A DNA stretch of 21,389 bases from Dehalococcoidia bacterium (GCA_030606165.1 JAUWGZ010000013.1:1-21389), one strand, 5' to 3'. Positions 1 to 7,973 are shown, counted from the stretch's first letter. Translations and numbers: made by a program. Notes: generated by a model not told the origin, from the letters alone.

Positions 1-54
1 GAGGATAAAAATACAACTCCTCGCTTTCAGGGAAGCCCAACCTTTACATTGTCG

Positions 55-846
55 TTAGTTCGAAACTAACTTAGCAAAAGAGTCGGGGAAATAACTTCCT
101 CCATGTACAGCTCTTATGCCTGCTATAAGCTGCTCACTAGCAGCTTTCTTGGGAATGAAGCCATATGCGCCCACCTGGCTGGCAACAAGCATATTTTCCT
201 GTTCATCATACTGGGTCAGAATCAATACTTTTGTCTGGAGGCATTGCGTGCTTATCTGCCTTGTTGCCTCCAGCCCGCTCATCGCAGGCATGAGTATGTC
301 CATCAACGCTACGTCGGGCAGAAGTCGAAACACCTTCTCAACTGCCTCTTTCCCATTGACGGCTTCACCTACTATGTCCAGATCCCTTTGCAACGTAAGG
401 ACGGCGCATATTCCGTCCCTGACCATAGTGTGGTCATCCGCCACGAGCACTCTTATCTTCCTGGTCGCTTCTTCCAATAGCCTTTGGATGCGGACCACAA
501 GTGAAGCTGGCTCGATTGGCTTAGCCACATAGTCCTCAGACTCCAGTTGCATCCCCTCAAATTTTCTCCATCCCCTGATAAACCGTTCCTCAGGCCGGGA
601 GTCTATCACCAGGACTGGCACGTCTTTATATCTGGGGTGCTGCTTCAGCCAGTTGTGCAAGGAAAAAGCTTGCCCAATAGGAGTTACCGTGCCCAGGACA
701 ACGACGTTAGGCCCCTCTCTCATCTTCGCCTGACCCTGTGCCTTGTTGGTGGCGGTGATTACGCGATAAGCTTTTGCTTCCAAAGTCATGCGCAACGCTT
801 CTGCAAAATCAGGCTCGTCATCTATGATTAAGATTTTGTTTTTCAT
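55..846 (-). CDS. Tandem receiver-domain protein without output domain
   Basis: A 263-residue two-component signalling protein made of two CheY-like receiver domains. The first (about 1-125) keeps the acidic pair D9/D10 and the lysine K109, but the phosphoacceptor position reads LGTVTP, with G52 where Asp is expected, and the usual Thr is D82. It is probably not phosphorylated. The second (about 130-250) is NarL-type and intact: D137/D138, D183 in LMDILMP, T211, K233. It closely resembles the receiver of the NarL-type regulator at 4777-5430. The protein stops at about the point where a LuxR helix-turn-helix should follow, and the 54 bases after the stop encode no remnant of one in any frame. 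ATG at 846 is preceded by a strong AGGAGGG ribosome binding site. It lies 83 nt downstream of metF on the same strand. It may act by protein contact or as a phosphate sink; the function is inferred. Confidence 0.85.
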   Translation of the reverse strand: MKNKILIIDDEPDFAEALRMTLEAKAYRVITATNKAQGQAKMREGPNVVVLGTVTPIGQAFSLHNWLKQHPRYKDVPVLVIDSRPEERFIRGWRKFEGMQLESEDYVAKPIEPASLVVRIQRLLEEATRKIRVLVADDHTMVRDGICAVLTLQRDLDIVGEAVNGKEAVEKVFRLLPDVALMDILMPAMSGLEATRQISTQCLQTKVLILTQYDEQENMLVASQVGAYGFIPKKAASEQLIAGIRAVHGGSYFPDSFAKLVSN

Positions 847-929
847 TTCACATCCCTCCTTTATTAGATTTTAGTTAGCCGACCGACCACAGCTGTCATT
901 TAACTAAAGTGCCATCTCAGGGGTGCCCA

Positions 930-1811
930 CTAAGCTGCCTCCAGGATATCAGGCACAATTCCTTCGTTACCCACAGCCATAATATGAACACCGTGGCATA
1001 AATTTTCCTCCCTTATTGTCTTTATAAACCGGGAAGCAATCTCAATTCCCTTCTGAAGTCCTTTACCTTTCTCCACATTAGCTAGCTCATCAATGATGGC
1101 TTGAGAAACAATTATCCCGGGAACATTATCGTTCATATACCGAGCCATCCTGGCTGAGGCGAGCACGATAATGCCAGCCAGGATCTTGACATTGAACTGA
1201 GAAGCGTATTGCATAAACCTCCGAAGGTTCTCCAAGTCAAATATGCCTTGAGTTTGGAAGAATTGTGCCCCCGCAATAACCTTCTTCTCAAACTTGACGA
1301 GTTGTGGCTCTATGAAGTCTGCCTCGGGGTGAACTGAAGCGCCGAGGCAAAATTGAGGTACACCTTTTAGTTCATTCCCCGCCATGTCTTTACCAGACTC
1401 CATTTCCCTGGCCGTCTTCAGTAATTGGACAGAATCCAGGTCAAAGACGGGCTTTGCTTCCTTGTGGTCGCCAACATCGACAGAATCGCCGGTGAGACAA
1501 AGCACATTTTTGATGTCTCTGGAATAAGCTAGAAGAAGGTCAGCTTGGAGAGCCAGACGGTTGCGATCACGACAAGTTATTTGAATGATAGGCTCGCCAC
1601 CACGTTCCTTCACCAGCAGACAGCCACCCAGGGAGGGGAAACGCATCACAGAGCTCTGATGGTCAGTGACGTTGATAGCGTCAACCTTGTCTTTGAGGAG
1701 GTCTATGTGGTGAACCATCTCCGAGACGTCTGCCCCCTTAGGAGGCCCAATCTCTGTGGTCACCAGGAATCCATCGGAATTGAGTTTTTCTTCAAACAGT
1801 GAGTTAGCCAT
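930..1811 (-). CDS. metF: 5,10-methylenetetrahydrofolate reductase, short MetF-type subunit
   Basis: MetF catalyses interconversion of methylene- and methyl-tetrahydrofolate using FAD, the last folate step of the methyl branch of the Wood-Ljungdahl pathway. From the chosen ATG the protein has 293 residues, a single TIM-barrel as in bacterial short-form enzymes. It carries the TEIGPPKG segment in the place of the catalytic-Glu motif, INVTDHQSS, and the QITCRDRNR and CLTGD signatures. An in-frame ATG lies 21 nt upstream (1832) but has no good ribosome binding site. The chosen ATG has AGGAGAGG just ahead and overlaps the metV stop by 8 nt (ATGGCTAA), which indicates coupled translation. The neighbouring metV and fused oxidoreductase point to the C1-pathway enzyme rather than a methionine-only MetF. 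The family call is firm; the physiological direction cannot be read from sequence. Confidence 0.93.
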   Translation of the reverse strand: MANSLFEEKLNSDGFLVTTEIGPPKGADVSEMVHHIDLLKDKVDAINVTDHQSSVMRFPSLGGCLLVKERGGEPIIQITCRDRNRLALQADLLLAYSRDIKNVLCLTGDSVDVGDHKEAKPVFDLDSVQLLKTAREMESGKDMAGNELKGVPQFCLGASVHPEADFIEPQLVKFEKKVIAGAQFFQTQGIFDLENLRRFMQYASQFNVKILAGIIVLASARMARYMNDNVPGIIVSQAIIDELANVEKGKGLQKGIEIASRFIKTIREENLCHGVHIMAVGNEGIVPDILEAA

Positions 1812-2487
1812 TGTCCTCTCCTGGTTCAACATCAGCTTTCATGACGATTCTTCGAGGTCGGGGGATTACCCGGAAGTTTCTGGGAGGATAATATCGTCGC
1901 ATCTTGTCCAATTGCTGCAACCTCTCCAAGCGCTTGTAGATTAGGATCCAGGCACAGTCCATATCTTTGTTTGCCTCGCATTTCCCGTTCTTGGTGCCGG
2001 CGCAGGGACCATTGAGTATCCCCTTGGTGCACCTGGTGATGGGACAAATGCCGGCGGTCTCTGCCAATCGGCAATCACCACAGGCGGCACAGCGCTCATC
2101 CCAGACCCCCCACTCTTTAGCCATACCCATGAAAGAGGTGTTAACACCGGGCAAGACAGGTATATCGGGGAAACGCTCGGCTACGACTTGCACCCCGATG
2201 CCGCAACCTAGTGAAAGTATGGCGTCCACTTCGTTGACCTTGTCCGCAAGCGAGTCCAGGAATTCAAAATCACATTGTCTTTTCACGGTGTATTCTGAAA
2301 AGTTATGAATTCCATCGCTGCTCTTTGCCTGGGCTACCCGTAATGCACTATTAAGAAAAGATACCTCACGCTCACCACCGGCGCCACAAACAGTCATACA
2401 AGTGCCGCAGCCGAGAAGCAACACCCTCTCGTAAGGAGCAATAACTCGCCTTATCTCCTCCATGGGCTTTTGTTCTGCCACTATCAA
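1804..2487 (-). CDS. metV: MetV, iron-sulfur/zinc-type partner of methylenetetrahydrofolate reductase
   Basis: MetV is the accessory subunit that forms a complex with MetF in acetogens and relatives and carries electrons to its flavin. The 227-residue protein is very cysteine-rich. An N-terminal cluster (C27, C30, C34 in GCGTCMTVC) and C95 in LGCGIG come first. A dense C-terminal set follows: C133, C136, C139, C148, C153, C162, C170, C178. This is the pattern of the MTHFR C-terminal domain family. I place the start at TTG 2487: AGGAGGTG sits 5 nt ahead, and the codon overlaps the upstream stop as TTGA. A longer reading from 2523 would run into the preceding gene and has no such site. It lies between the fused oxidoreductase and metF, overlapping both, so the three are almost certainly made together in fixed ratio. 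Confidence 0.9.
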   Translation of the reverse strand: MIVAEQKPMEEIRRVIAPYERVLLLGCGTCMTVCGAGGEREVSFLNSALRVAQAKSSDGIHNFSEYTVKRQCDFEFLDSLADKVNEVDAILSLGCGIGVQVVAERFPDIPVLPGVNTSFMGMAKEWGVWDERCAACGDCRLAETAGICPITRCTKGILNGPCAGTKNGKCEANKDMDCAWILIYKRLERLQQLDKMRRYYPPRNFRVIPRPRRIVMKADVEPGEDNG

Positions 2488-4583
2488 CTTTTCACCTCCT
2501 GCTTTATTACCGAAGCCAGGCAAAGCCTTCCTATTTGTCCAGTGAAATTGTCCAGTGCCTCGGCAGTATCTCCCTCAGCAGCACGCAGGTTAAATGTCTG
2601 CAATCTCTCCGGCTCAAGACCAATCTGAGACAGTGCCCTTCTAATTCTTTCCACACGCTGGAGAACCCAAAAGGCAGTGTTTTCCCGACTACATTGCTCC
2701 CCACATCCAGCGATGAAAACCCCCTCTGCACCCATTTCAAAGGCCCGCAATATGTGCTCCCCTTCTAACTTAGCCACGCAAAGGACAGGCACTATCCAGA
2801 TGCCGGCTTTGCCTCCCCTCCACAGGCTTGCCAATGCACCAGTGCCGAAGAGCCCATACTGGCAACAAAAGCCGATAATTAGGGGCTTGGACTTCGATTC
2901 TGCCGCAGACTTGAGAGCGTGTTCCAGTTCTTCATCTATATGTCTTCGGTCGTAGGGCTTTCGCAAGACTATTGCCCTAGCCGGACATTCAGCAACACAT
3001 ATGCCACAAGCTTGACACTGGTCAGCAGGTATCTGGATTGTCCCCCCCTCATCCAGGTAAGGCACGTGGTAGGGACAAACCCTGAGACAGGTAAGGCAAG
3101 TAGCACACTTATCCTGGAACAGGATCTCTGCTCCCATGCCACAACGGAGACAGCGTCTGGCTTCATCGACGGCAGCCTCCCAGTTATAAATTAGCTCCAC
3201 CGCTTTGAACTCCTTCGCTCTTGCTTCGGGGGGGAGAATCGGGGGCTCGAGCCGCTCGGTTTTCCTTATCATCTCTATCGTCTCAGGAGAGAGTTCGCCT
3301 GACAGGGTTTCCTCCGCTTCCTTGTCAACTAGAGGGTACCTATGCCGGAGGTAATCATCGATACGAAAGGCTGCCTGCCTGCCACTTGCCAGTGCTTGGG
3401 TTACAGTGGCCGGTCCAGTAACGGCATCCCCACCAGCAAAAACTCCCGCCCGATTAGTAGTGAGTGTGACCGGGTCGACTTGAATAGTGCTGCCTTTGCC
3501 TATGCGCAGGCGAAAATCCTCGGAGATCTGAGGTGCCTGACCAATGGCAGTAATCAAAGTGTCAAATTCCATATTGAACTCGCTGTCTTCGATTGGCACT
3601 GGACGTCGTCTGCCCCCCGCATCCGGTTCTCCAAGCTCCATCCTTGTGCAGGTTACGCCTAAGCGCCCATTTTCCCTTTTCATCTTAGTTGGTGCCATCA
3701 GAAACATGGTCTCCACGCCTTCCTCCAGAGCTTGCTCTATTTCGTCGGGGCCTGCTGGCATTTCCGCCCGACTGCGACGGTAGAGAATGCTCACTTTGCT
3801 TGCCCCCAGTCGAACGGCAGCGCGGGCAGCGTCCATGGCCACATTCCCCCCACCTACTACGGCAACCTCTTCCCCCAGAGATGGCTTAAGTCCCAGATTC
3901 ACCTCGCGGAGGAAAGTCGCCCCATCAATCACCCCGGGACTCTCTTCCCCCTCTATTCCCATTCTAAGGCTCTGATGAGCGCCAACAGTTATAAAGACAG
4001 CCTTATAACCTATATCAAAAAGTAGGTCCAGGGATATCACTCGCGTATTCGCTTTGATTTCAACCCCCATGTGAATTAGCCTTTGAACTTCAGTATCGAC
4101 TACCTCCCGAGGAAGGCGGTACTGGGGAATACCCACTCGGAGCATACCTCCCAGTTCTGAATAGGCCTCAAAGATGGTTACCGGGTAGCCGAGCTTCCTC
4201 AGATAGTAGGCACAAGCCAGCCCTGCTGGGCCAGACCCTACTACGGCGACCTTTTCGCTCTGTGTAGTCTCAGCTTCAAGCTGTATCATCCTGTCACCGC
4301 CGAATTCCACAGCGAATCTCTTTAACGCCCGAATAGCGATAGGTTTATCTACCTGGCTGCGCCGGCAGGCATCCTCACAAGGATGGGTGCACACATAAGC
4401 ACAAATAGAAGGGAAGGGGTTGCCATCTCTTATGACCTGCAGTGCTTCCAGTACCTTCCCTTGGGCAACTAAATCAACATATTCGCCGATCTCCATGTGC
4501 AGCGGGCAGGCAACCTGGCAGGGCGGGATAAGGCTGTGACCATAAGAAGCTTCCCTCATTCGGCTAGCTTGATAGTTATCCAT
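2484..4583 (-). CDS. Fused GltD/NfnB-like flavoprotein, dicluster ferredoxin and MvhD-like domain
   Basis: A 699-residue soluble redox subunit built from modules usually found as separate proteins. Residues 20-100 form the cysteine-rich N-terminal domain of GltD/dihydropyrimidine dehydrogenase type (C22, C26, C61, C65, C69, C73). Residues 110-415 are a two-dinucleotide-binding oxidoreductase with an FAD site GSGPAG (116-121) and an NAD(P) site GGGNVAMDAA (244-253). Residues 478-540 include two [4Fe-4S] motifs (C493/496/499/503 and C523/526/529/533). Residues 567-670 match the MvhD/HdrD-delta family, which passes electrons between hydrogenase or formate dehydrogenase and heterodisulfide-reductase-type flavoproteins (C573, C574, C602, C627, C631 visible). 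It is first in the operon with metV-metF, so it is likely the electron input module for that reductase. The ATG at 4583 has only a weak ribosome binding site (GGGAG, about 12 nt ahead). Domain calls are firm; partner and cofactor preference are inferred. Confidence 0.88.
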   Translation of the reverse strand: MDNYQASRMREASYGHSLIPPCQVACPLHMEIGEYVDLVAQGKVLEALQVIRDGNPFPSICAYVCTHPCEDACRRSQVDKPIAIRALKRFAVEFGGDRMIQLEAETTQSEKVAVVGSGPAGLACAYYLRKLGYPVTIFEAYSELGGMLRVGIPQYRLPREVVDTEVQRLIHMGVEIKANTRVISLDLLFDIGYKAVFITVGAHQSLRMGIEGEESPGVIDGATFLREVNLGLKPSLGEEVAVVGGGNVAMDAARAAVRLGASKVSILYRRSRAEMPAGPDEIEQALEEGVETMFLMAPTKMKRENGRLGVTCTRMELGEPDAGGRRRPVPIEDSEFNMEFDTLITAIGQAPQISEDFRLRIGKGSTIQVDPVTLTTNRAGVFAGGDAVTGPATVTQALASGRQAAFRIDDYLRHRYPLVDKEAEETLSGELSPETIEMIRKTERLEPPILPPEARAKEFKAVELIYNWEAAVDEARRCLRCGMGAEILFQDKCATCLTCLRVCPYHVPYLDEGGTIQIPADQCQACGICVAECPARAIVLRKPYDRRHIDEELEHALKSAAESKSKPLIIGFCCQYGLFGTGALASLWRGGKAGIWIVPVLCVAKLEGEHILRAFEMGAEGVFIAGCGEQCSRENTAFWVLQRVERIRRALSQIGLEPERLQTFNLRAAEGDTAEALDNFTGQIGRLCLASVIKQEVKS

Positions 4584-4776
4584 AATCTAATACGTCTCCC
4601 AGCCTGATAAAAATTAGTCCTAGTTACATGGTAACTTACTCTTAAAAAGTGTGAAAGAGGTAATCCCGATAATAATGGATGAATTTTACTCTGGAATTCT
4701 TGACGGATTAACCCCTATTTTGGAACGGGAAAAACTCGCAGATTAGAAGCGAATGGAGAAGGTTTTGCGTACACCG

Positions 4777-5430
4777 TCACACGGTGATAATGCCTTTGCG
4801 TATAGCAAACCTGATGAGGTCAGCTTTATTGTGGATATCCAACTTTTTCATTAGGTTGGTTTTGTGCGTCTCCACCGTTCTCAAGCTGATGACCAGCATA
4901 TCTGCTATCTCCTTAGCAGTATATCCTTCGGCAACCAGCTTAAGCATCTCCCTTTCCCTATCAGTTAGGTTCTGGTAAGAGTCTTTTTCCCCTTCTACAG
5001 CGACTTTCTGCTGGCATTCCTCGACGACAGCCGCTGCTGCCATAGGAGATAGAAAAGACCCTCCATGATATACAGCCTGGATGGCTGAAGCGAGCTCAGA
5101 AAATGCCGCTGTCTTGCTAACGAAGCCACGAGCCCCTGCTTCGATAGTCGGGATGATGTATTCTCTATCTTCATACTGGGTGAGTGCCAGCACTTTTGTT
5201 CCTGGGAACCTCTTGCGTATTCTCCGCGTTGCTTCCAGCCCACTCATAATAGGCATGGCCAAGTCCATGAGCACCACATCAGGGGCAAGCCTTTTCACCT
5301 TCTCCAAAGCTTCCTTTCCATTTGCGGCCTCGCCGACTACCTTTGTGTCGGCAACTAGCGCCAGCAAAGCACGGATCCCATCCCGCACCAAGGTGTGGTC
5401 ATCGACTATTAATACTTTTATCTTCTGCAT
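4777..5430 (-). CDS. NarL/FixJ-family response regulator
   Basis: A 217-residue DNA-binding response regulator, complete. The receiver (1-120) has acidic residues D10/D11, phosphoacceptor D56 in LMDLAMP, T84 and K106. A linker (about 121-152) leads to a LuxR-type helix-turn-helix (154-217) with the NLTDRERE start, the AKEIADML helix and the RTVETHKTNL recognition helix. Its start lies inside the 3' end of the upstream kinase gene (32-nt overlap), so the two form a co-translated pair with the cognate sensor. The next operon on the same strand, 193 bp downstream, is the fused oxidoreductase-metV-metF unit, a plausible target or co-regulated neighbour. No binding site is proven. The second receiver domain of the protein at 55-846 is a close paralogue. 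Confidence 0.93.
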   Translation of the reverse strand: MQKIKVLIVDDHTLVRDGIRALLALVADTKVVGEAANGKEALEKVKRLAPDVVLMDLAMPIMSGLEATRRIRKRFPGTKVLALTQYEDREYIIPTIEAGARGFVSKTAAFSELASAIQAVYHGGSFLSPMAAAAVVEECQQKVAVEGEKDSYQNLTDREREMLKLVAEGYTAKEIADMLVISLRTVETHKTNLMKKLDIHNKADLIRFAIRKGIITV

Positions 5431-7063
5431 CCGCCATAAATCCCTTCACTGGAACTTTCACAACAATTCTCGTCCCTTTCCCTGGCTTGGACTTAATACT
5501 ACACCCGCCGCCCACTAGACGTGCCCTTTCTTTCATAGTGAACAAGCCCGCGCCCCGACCACCTTTATCCACCCTAGTGATCTTACTAACATCAAAACCT
5601 TTGCCATCATCCTTAATGTCCAATACACATTCACTGGCATTGCATTCCAACCCGATGGAGACATTCTTCGCCTCGGCGTGCTCCAGAATGTTGCCTATCA
5701 TCCCTTGAGAGATGCGGAAAAGCGTTACTTCGACTTCTGAAGGCAGGCGCTCTTCCACCCCCTCGAATTCCGTAGATACCTTGGTCCCCAGGGATTCCAG
5801 ACTATCCTTAGCATAGCGACTGATCGCCGCGGGTAGTCCAAGCTCATCCAATAAAGTTGGGCGGAGCTCCTTCATCAGCTTTGATATCTCATTCTGAGTA
5901 TGAACTGTCAGAGATTGTATCTTCTGAAGCTTGCCGATAAAATCGGCCTCTACAACGCCATCGGTTTCCGCTTTTGTTATAGCAGCTTGAAGATTTAAGG
6001 TTAAGCTGGTAAGAGCCTGGCTGGTCTCATCATGTAGCTCTCGGGCGATCCGTTTCCGCTCCTCCTCTTGAGCAGTCAGGGCGTGCTGAAGAAGAGTTCG
6101 ATATCTTTCTCTTCCTAGCTTCAATCTCTGGTATAGCCTGGCCTGTTCAATAGCCGTGCCAAGCTGACAACCGATTGAATTCAGGAGGTACATATCCTCT
6201 GCAGAAAATTGACCTGGCATATGGGCAGCAACATTCATCACGCCTACAACCTCGTCCTTTGCTTTTAAGGGAACGCTAACAAACCCTCTAAGGCCCTCCG
6301 TGCTCACCATATCTGGATAGGCAACCCGTGGGTCTCTGGAAATATCTTCCAATACAACCGGCTCCCCGGTTTGGGCTACCCTTCCCGCTACTCCTTCGCC
6401 CAGGCTCATCTTCACCTGCTCAACGTATTTAGCAGACAGACCACGATACACCTGGTAGCTTAACTTCTGAGTTTGCTCATGAAGAAGCAATATCCCCCCT
6501 GTGGTAGCACCGATGATTTCCAGCACAGTGTCCAGAGCTATATTCAGGATAGCATCTAGGTCCCACAATCCGCTGGTAGCGCTGGAAATACGGTTCAGGG
6601 CATGGAGGTGGTGATGGCGCTTCAGAATTTGATTCTCCAGTTCCCTTTCTGCGGTAACATCTTTTCTCAGTTCGGCAAACGCATTGATATTGCCCTGGCT
6701 GTCCCTAAGGGGATGAAGGGTGATCTTAACATACCTGTTAGATATCGTCTCGCTACTAAGGGCATGGTCAGGAGAAATAATCGTCGTTTGGTTGCCACTC
6801 TGGAGCACCTTCGTAAGGGGACATTTCCACAGGGGGGAGCTACAGGGATTGTTCCTGCCCTCAAAGACTTCGTAGCATCGCTTGCCAATGAGCGGTTTGC
6901 CTTCTGGCAAACTCTGCTTCATAGCTAAATTGGCAAAGTTGACACGGTATTCCCTATCGATAACAAAAAGCTTATCTTCTATGCCGTCCATCACATCCTG
7001 CAAGTTCATGTCTAAACTCGCATTTTTCCCAGTTCGCTGAATTCCTGCCTTCTTTTGACCCAT
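5399..7063 (-). CDS. Soluble PAS-GAF sensor histidine kinase (HisKA_3 type)
   Basis: A 554-residue cytoplasmic sensor kinase with no transmembrane segment. Order: a PAS domain (about 20-140), a coiled stretch, a GAF domain (about 165-310, with GEGVAGRVA and the VSVPLKAKDEVVGVMNV core), the HisKA_3 dimerisation/phosphoacceptor helix (EEERKRIARELHDE, H344), and an HATPase_c domain (about 440-540). In the last, the N-box N458, DDGKGF (485-490) and GRGAGL (502-507) are visible. This is the NarX/NreB/DegS-like class that pairs with NarL-type regulators, and just such a gene follows with a 32-nt overlap. The PAS domain holds three cysteines, C63, C74 and C81, in a CYEVF...PC...CP arrangement. They could bind a metal or sense redox state, but nothing here proves it. 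ATG at 7063 has GAGG 5 nt ahead. Confidence 0.93.
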   Translation of the reverse strand: MGQKKAGIQRTGKNASLDMNLQDVMDGIEDKLFVIDREYRVNFANLAMKQSLPEGKPLIGKRCYEVFEGRNNPCSSPLWKCPLTKVLQSGNQTTIISPDHALSSETISNRYVKITLHPLRDSQGNINAFAELRKDVTAERELENQILKRHHHLHALNRISSATSGLWDLDAILNIALDTVLEIIGATTGGILLLHEQTQKLSYQVYRGLSAKYVEQVKMSLGEGVAGRVAQTGEPVVLEDISRDPRVAYPDMVSTEGLRGFVSVPLKAKDEVVGVMNVAAHMPGQFSAEDMYLLNSIGCQLGTAIEQARLYQRLKLGRERYRTLLQHALTAQEEERKRIARELHDETSQALTSLTLNLQAAITKAETDGVVEADFIGKLQKIQSLTVHTQNEISKLMKELRPTLLDELGLPAAISRYAKDSLESLGTKVSTEFEGVEERLPSEVEVTLFRISQGMIGNILEHAEAKNVSIGLECNASECVLDIKDDGKGFDVSKITRVDKGGRGAGLFTMKERARLVGGGCSIKSKPGKGTRIVVKVPVKGFMADAEDKSINSR

Positions 7064-7098
7064 TATTGCCTCAGTTTTTCTAGAACTTTGATAGGAAT

Positions 7099-7128
7099 AA
7101 AGTACCTCAGAAGTGCCAAACTTGTCAA
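7099..7128 (-). promoter_or_regulatory. Candidate sigma-70 promoter for the kinase-regulator pair
   Basis: Reading the minus strand, a perfect TTGACA (7128-7123) is followed after 18 bases by TACTTT (7104-7099), a 3-of-6 match to TATAAT, 36 nt ahead of the kinase ATG. The -35 box is strong and the -10 weak, so this is a tentative call. Confidence 0.4.
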
Positions 7129-7174
7129 AATTGAGTGTAAACCGCCTGCTAAATGAAGCTATTTACCGGCGATT

Positions 7175-7202
7175 TTTCCAGAGAGCAAACTCGTGCTATA
7201 CT
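7175..7202 (+). promoter_or_regulatory. Candidate extended -10 promoter for the MBL-fold hydrolase
   Basis: TTTCCA (7175-7180, 4 of 6 matches to the -35 consensus), a 16-base spacer and TATACT (7197-7202) preceded by TG at 7194-7195, an extended -10 element. Transcription would begin near 7209. That falls after the upstream GTG at 7193 and before the ATG at 7241, which supports the ATG as the true start. Confidence 0.45.
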
Positions 7203-7240
7203 TCACAAATTCGACGGTAAAATTACGGGAAAAAAGAGCG

Positions 7241-7867
7241 ATGATCGTAAAAATGCTAGTGGTCGGTCCTTTGGCCTCTAACTGCTATATTGTTGGTTCA
7301 TCCTCCACTAAGGAAGGGATGATTATTGACCCCGGTGCCGAAGCTGGGACTATTTTGAAAACGGTGCAGCAAATGGGATTATCCATATCCTTAATCGTGG
7401 TAACCCATGCCCATATTGACCATATCGATGCCCTGCGTGCGGTTAAGGAAAGGACCAATGCCCAGTTTTCCATTCATGAGGCGGAAAAGGAATTATTGTC
7501 TGCCGCCCCTATGCGTATGCTGATACCGCTTGGCCTCACCCCTTCTAAGTCACCCCCTCAACCTGATAGGTTACTCAAGGATGGTGACCGCATAGATGTA
7601 GGCGACTTACACTTTGAAGTCCTCCATACCCCGGGACATAGTCCTGGTGGGATTTGCCTTTCGGGGCATGGAGTAGTCTTTAGCGGTGATACTCTATTTA
7701 ATTTTGGTATCGGCAGAACTGACTTTCCCGGTGGCAGCCACGAACGTCTGATGAAGAGCATTCGTGAAAAACTTATGGTCTTGCCTGATGAAACCATTGT
7801 CTATCCCGGCCACGGACCACCCACCACTATCGGCGATGAACGCCGAGGGAATCCTTTCCTCCAGTGA
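7241..7867 (+). CDS. Metallo-beta-lactamase-fold hydrolase, glyoxalase II-like
   Basis: A 208-residue cytoplasmic hydrolase of the metallo-beta-lactamase superfamily, small glyoxalase II-like group (YcbL-like). The dinuclear metal site is complete: THAHIDH gives H56, H58, D60 and H61; H133 lies in TPGHSPGG; D150 in FSGDTLF; H191 in YPGHGPPT. The family includes hydroxyacylglutathione hydrolases and other thioesterases of unknown substrate; the substrate cannot be told from sequence. I start at ATG 7241 (MIVKMLVVGPL), where family members normally begin. A reading from GTG 7193 adds 16 residues that match nothing and overlaps the likely promoter. No clear ribosome binding site is visible. It is transcribed away from the kinase gene, with 177 bp between the starts, and appears monocistronic. 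Confidence 0.9.
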   Translation: MIVKMLVVGPLASNCYIVGSSSTKEGMIIDPGAEAGTILKTVQQMGLSISLIVVTHAHIDHIDALRAVKERTNAQFSIHEAEKELLSAAPMRMLIPLGLTPSKSPPQPDRLLKDGDRIDVGDLHFEVLHTPGHSPGGICLSGHGVVFSGDTLFNFGIGRTDFPGGSHERLMKSIREKLMVLPDETIVYPGHGPPTTIGDERRGNPFLQ

Positions 7868-7973
7868 TTAAACCTGTTAAAGGCTTCTTTTATACTAAAT
7901 CCTGGGTGTCCTTGGATAAGGCTTATTTTGACCCACATCGCCTTGAGTCTTCAAGGAGTCCTTAAAAAAAGGA

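Noticed and set aside
870..908. Inverted repeat TTTAGTTA...TAACTAAA between metF and the REC-REC gene, considered as a terminator or attenuator.
   Set aside because: The loop is 23 nt, the stem is A/T-rich and no T-run follows; kept only as a possible dyad in the findings.
1812..1832. The longer MetF start at ATG 1832.
   Set aside because: There is no ribosome binding site for it, whereas ATG 1811 has AGGAGAGG and an 8-nt overlap with the metV stop.
3221..4025. Several plus-strand open frames opposite the 699-aa oxidoreductase.
   Set aside because: They mirror the coding pattern of a clear, conserved gene and show no domain or start signal of their own.
4772..4786. Inverted repeat CACCGT-CAC-ACGGTG over the stop of the NarL-type regulator, considered as a terminator.
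   Set aside because: The stem has only 6 bp and is not followed by a T-run on the transcribed strand.
7193..7240. An N-terminal extension of the MBL-fold hydrolase from GTG 7193.
   Set aside because: The extension has no family match and overlaps the extended -10 element, so the ATG at 7241 is preferred.
7941..7973. Two small hairpins after the MBL-fold gene considered as its Rho-independent terminator.
   Set aside because: Stems of 5-6 bp, followed by A-rich rather than T-rich sequence on the transcribed strand.
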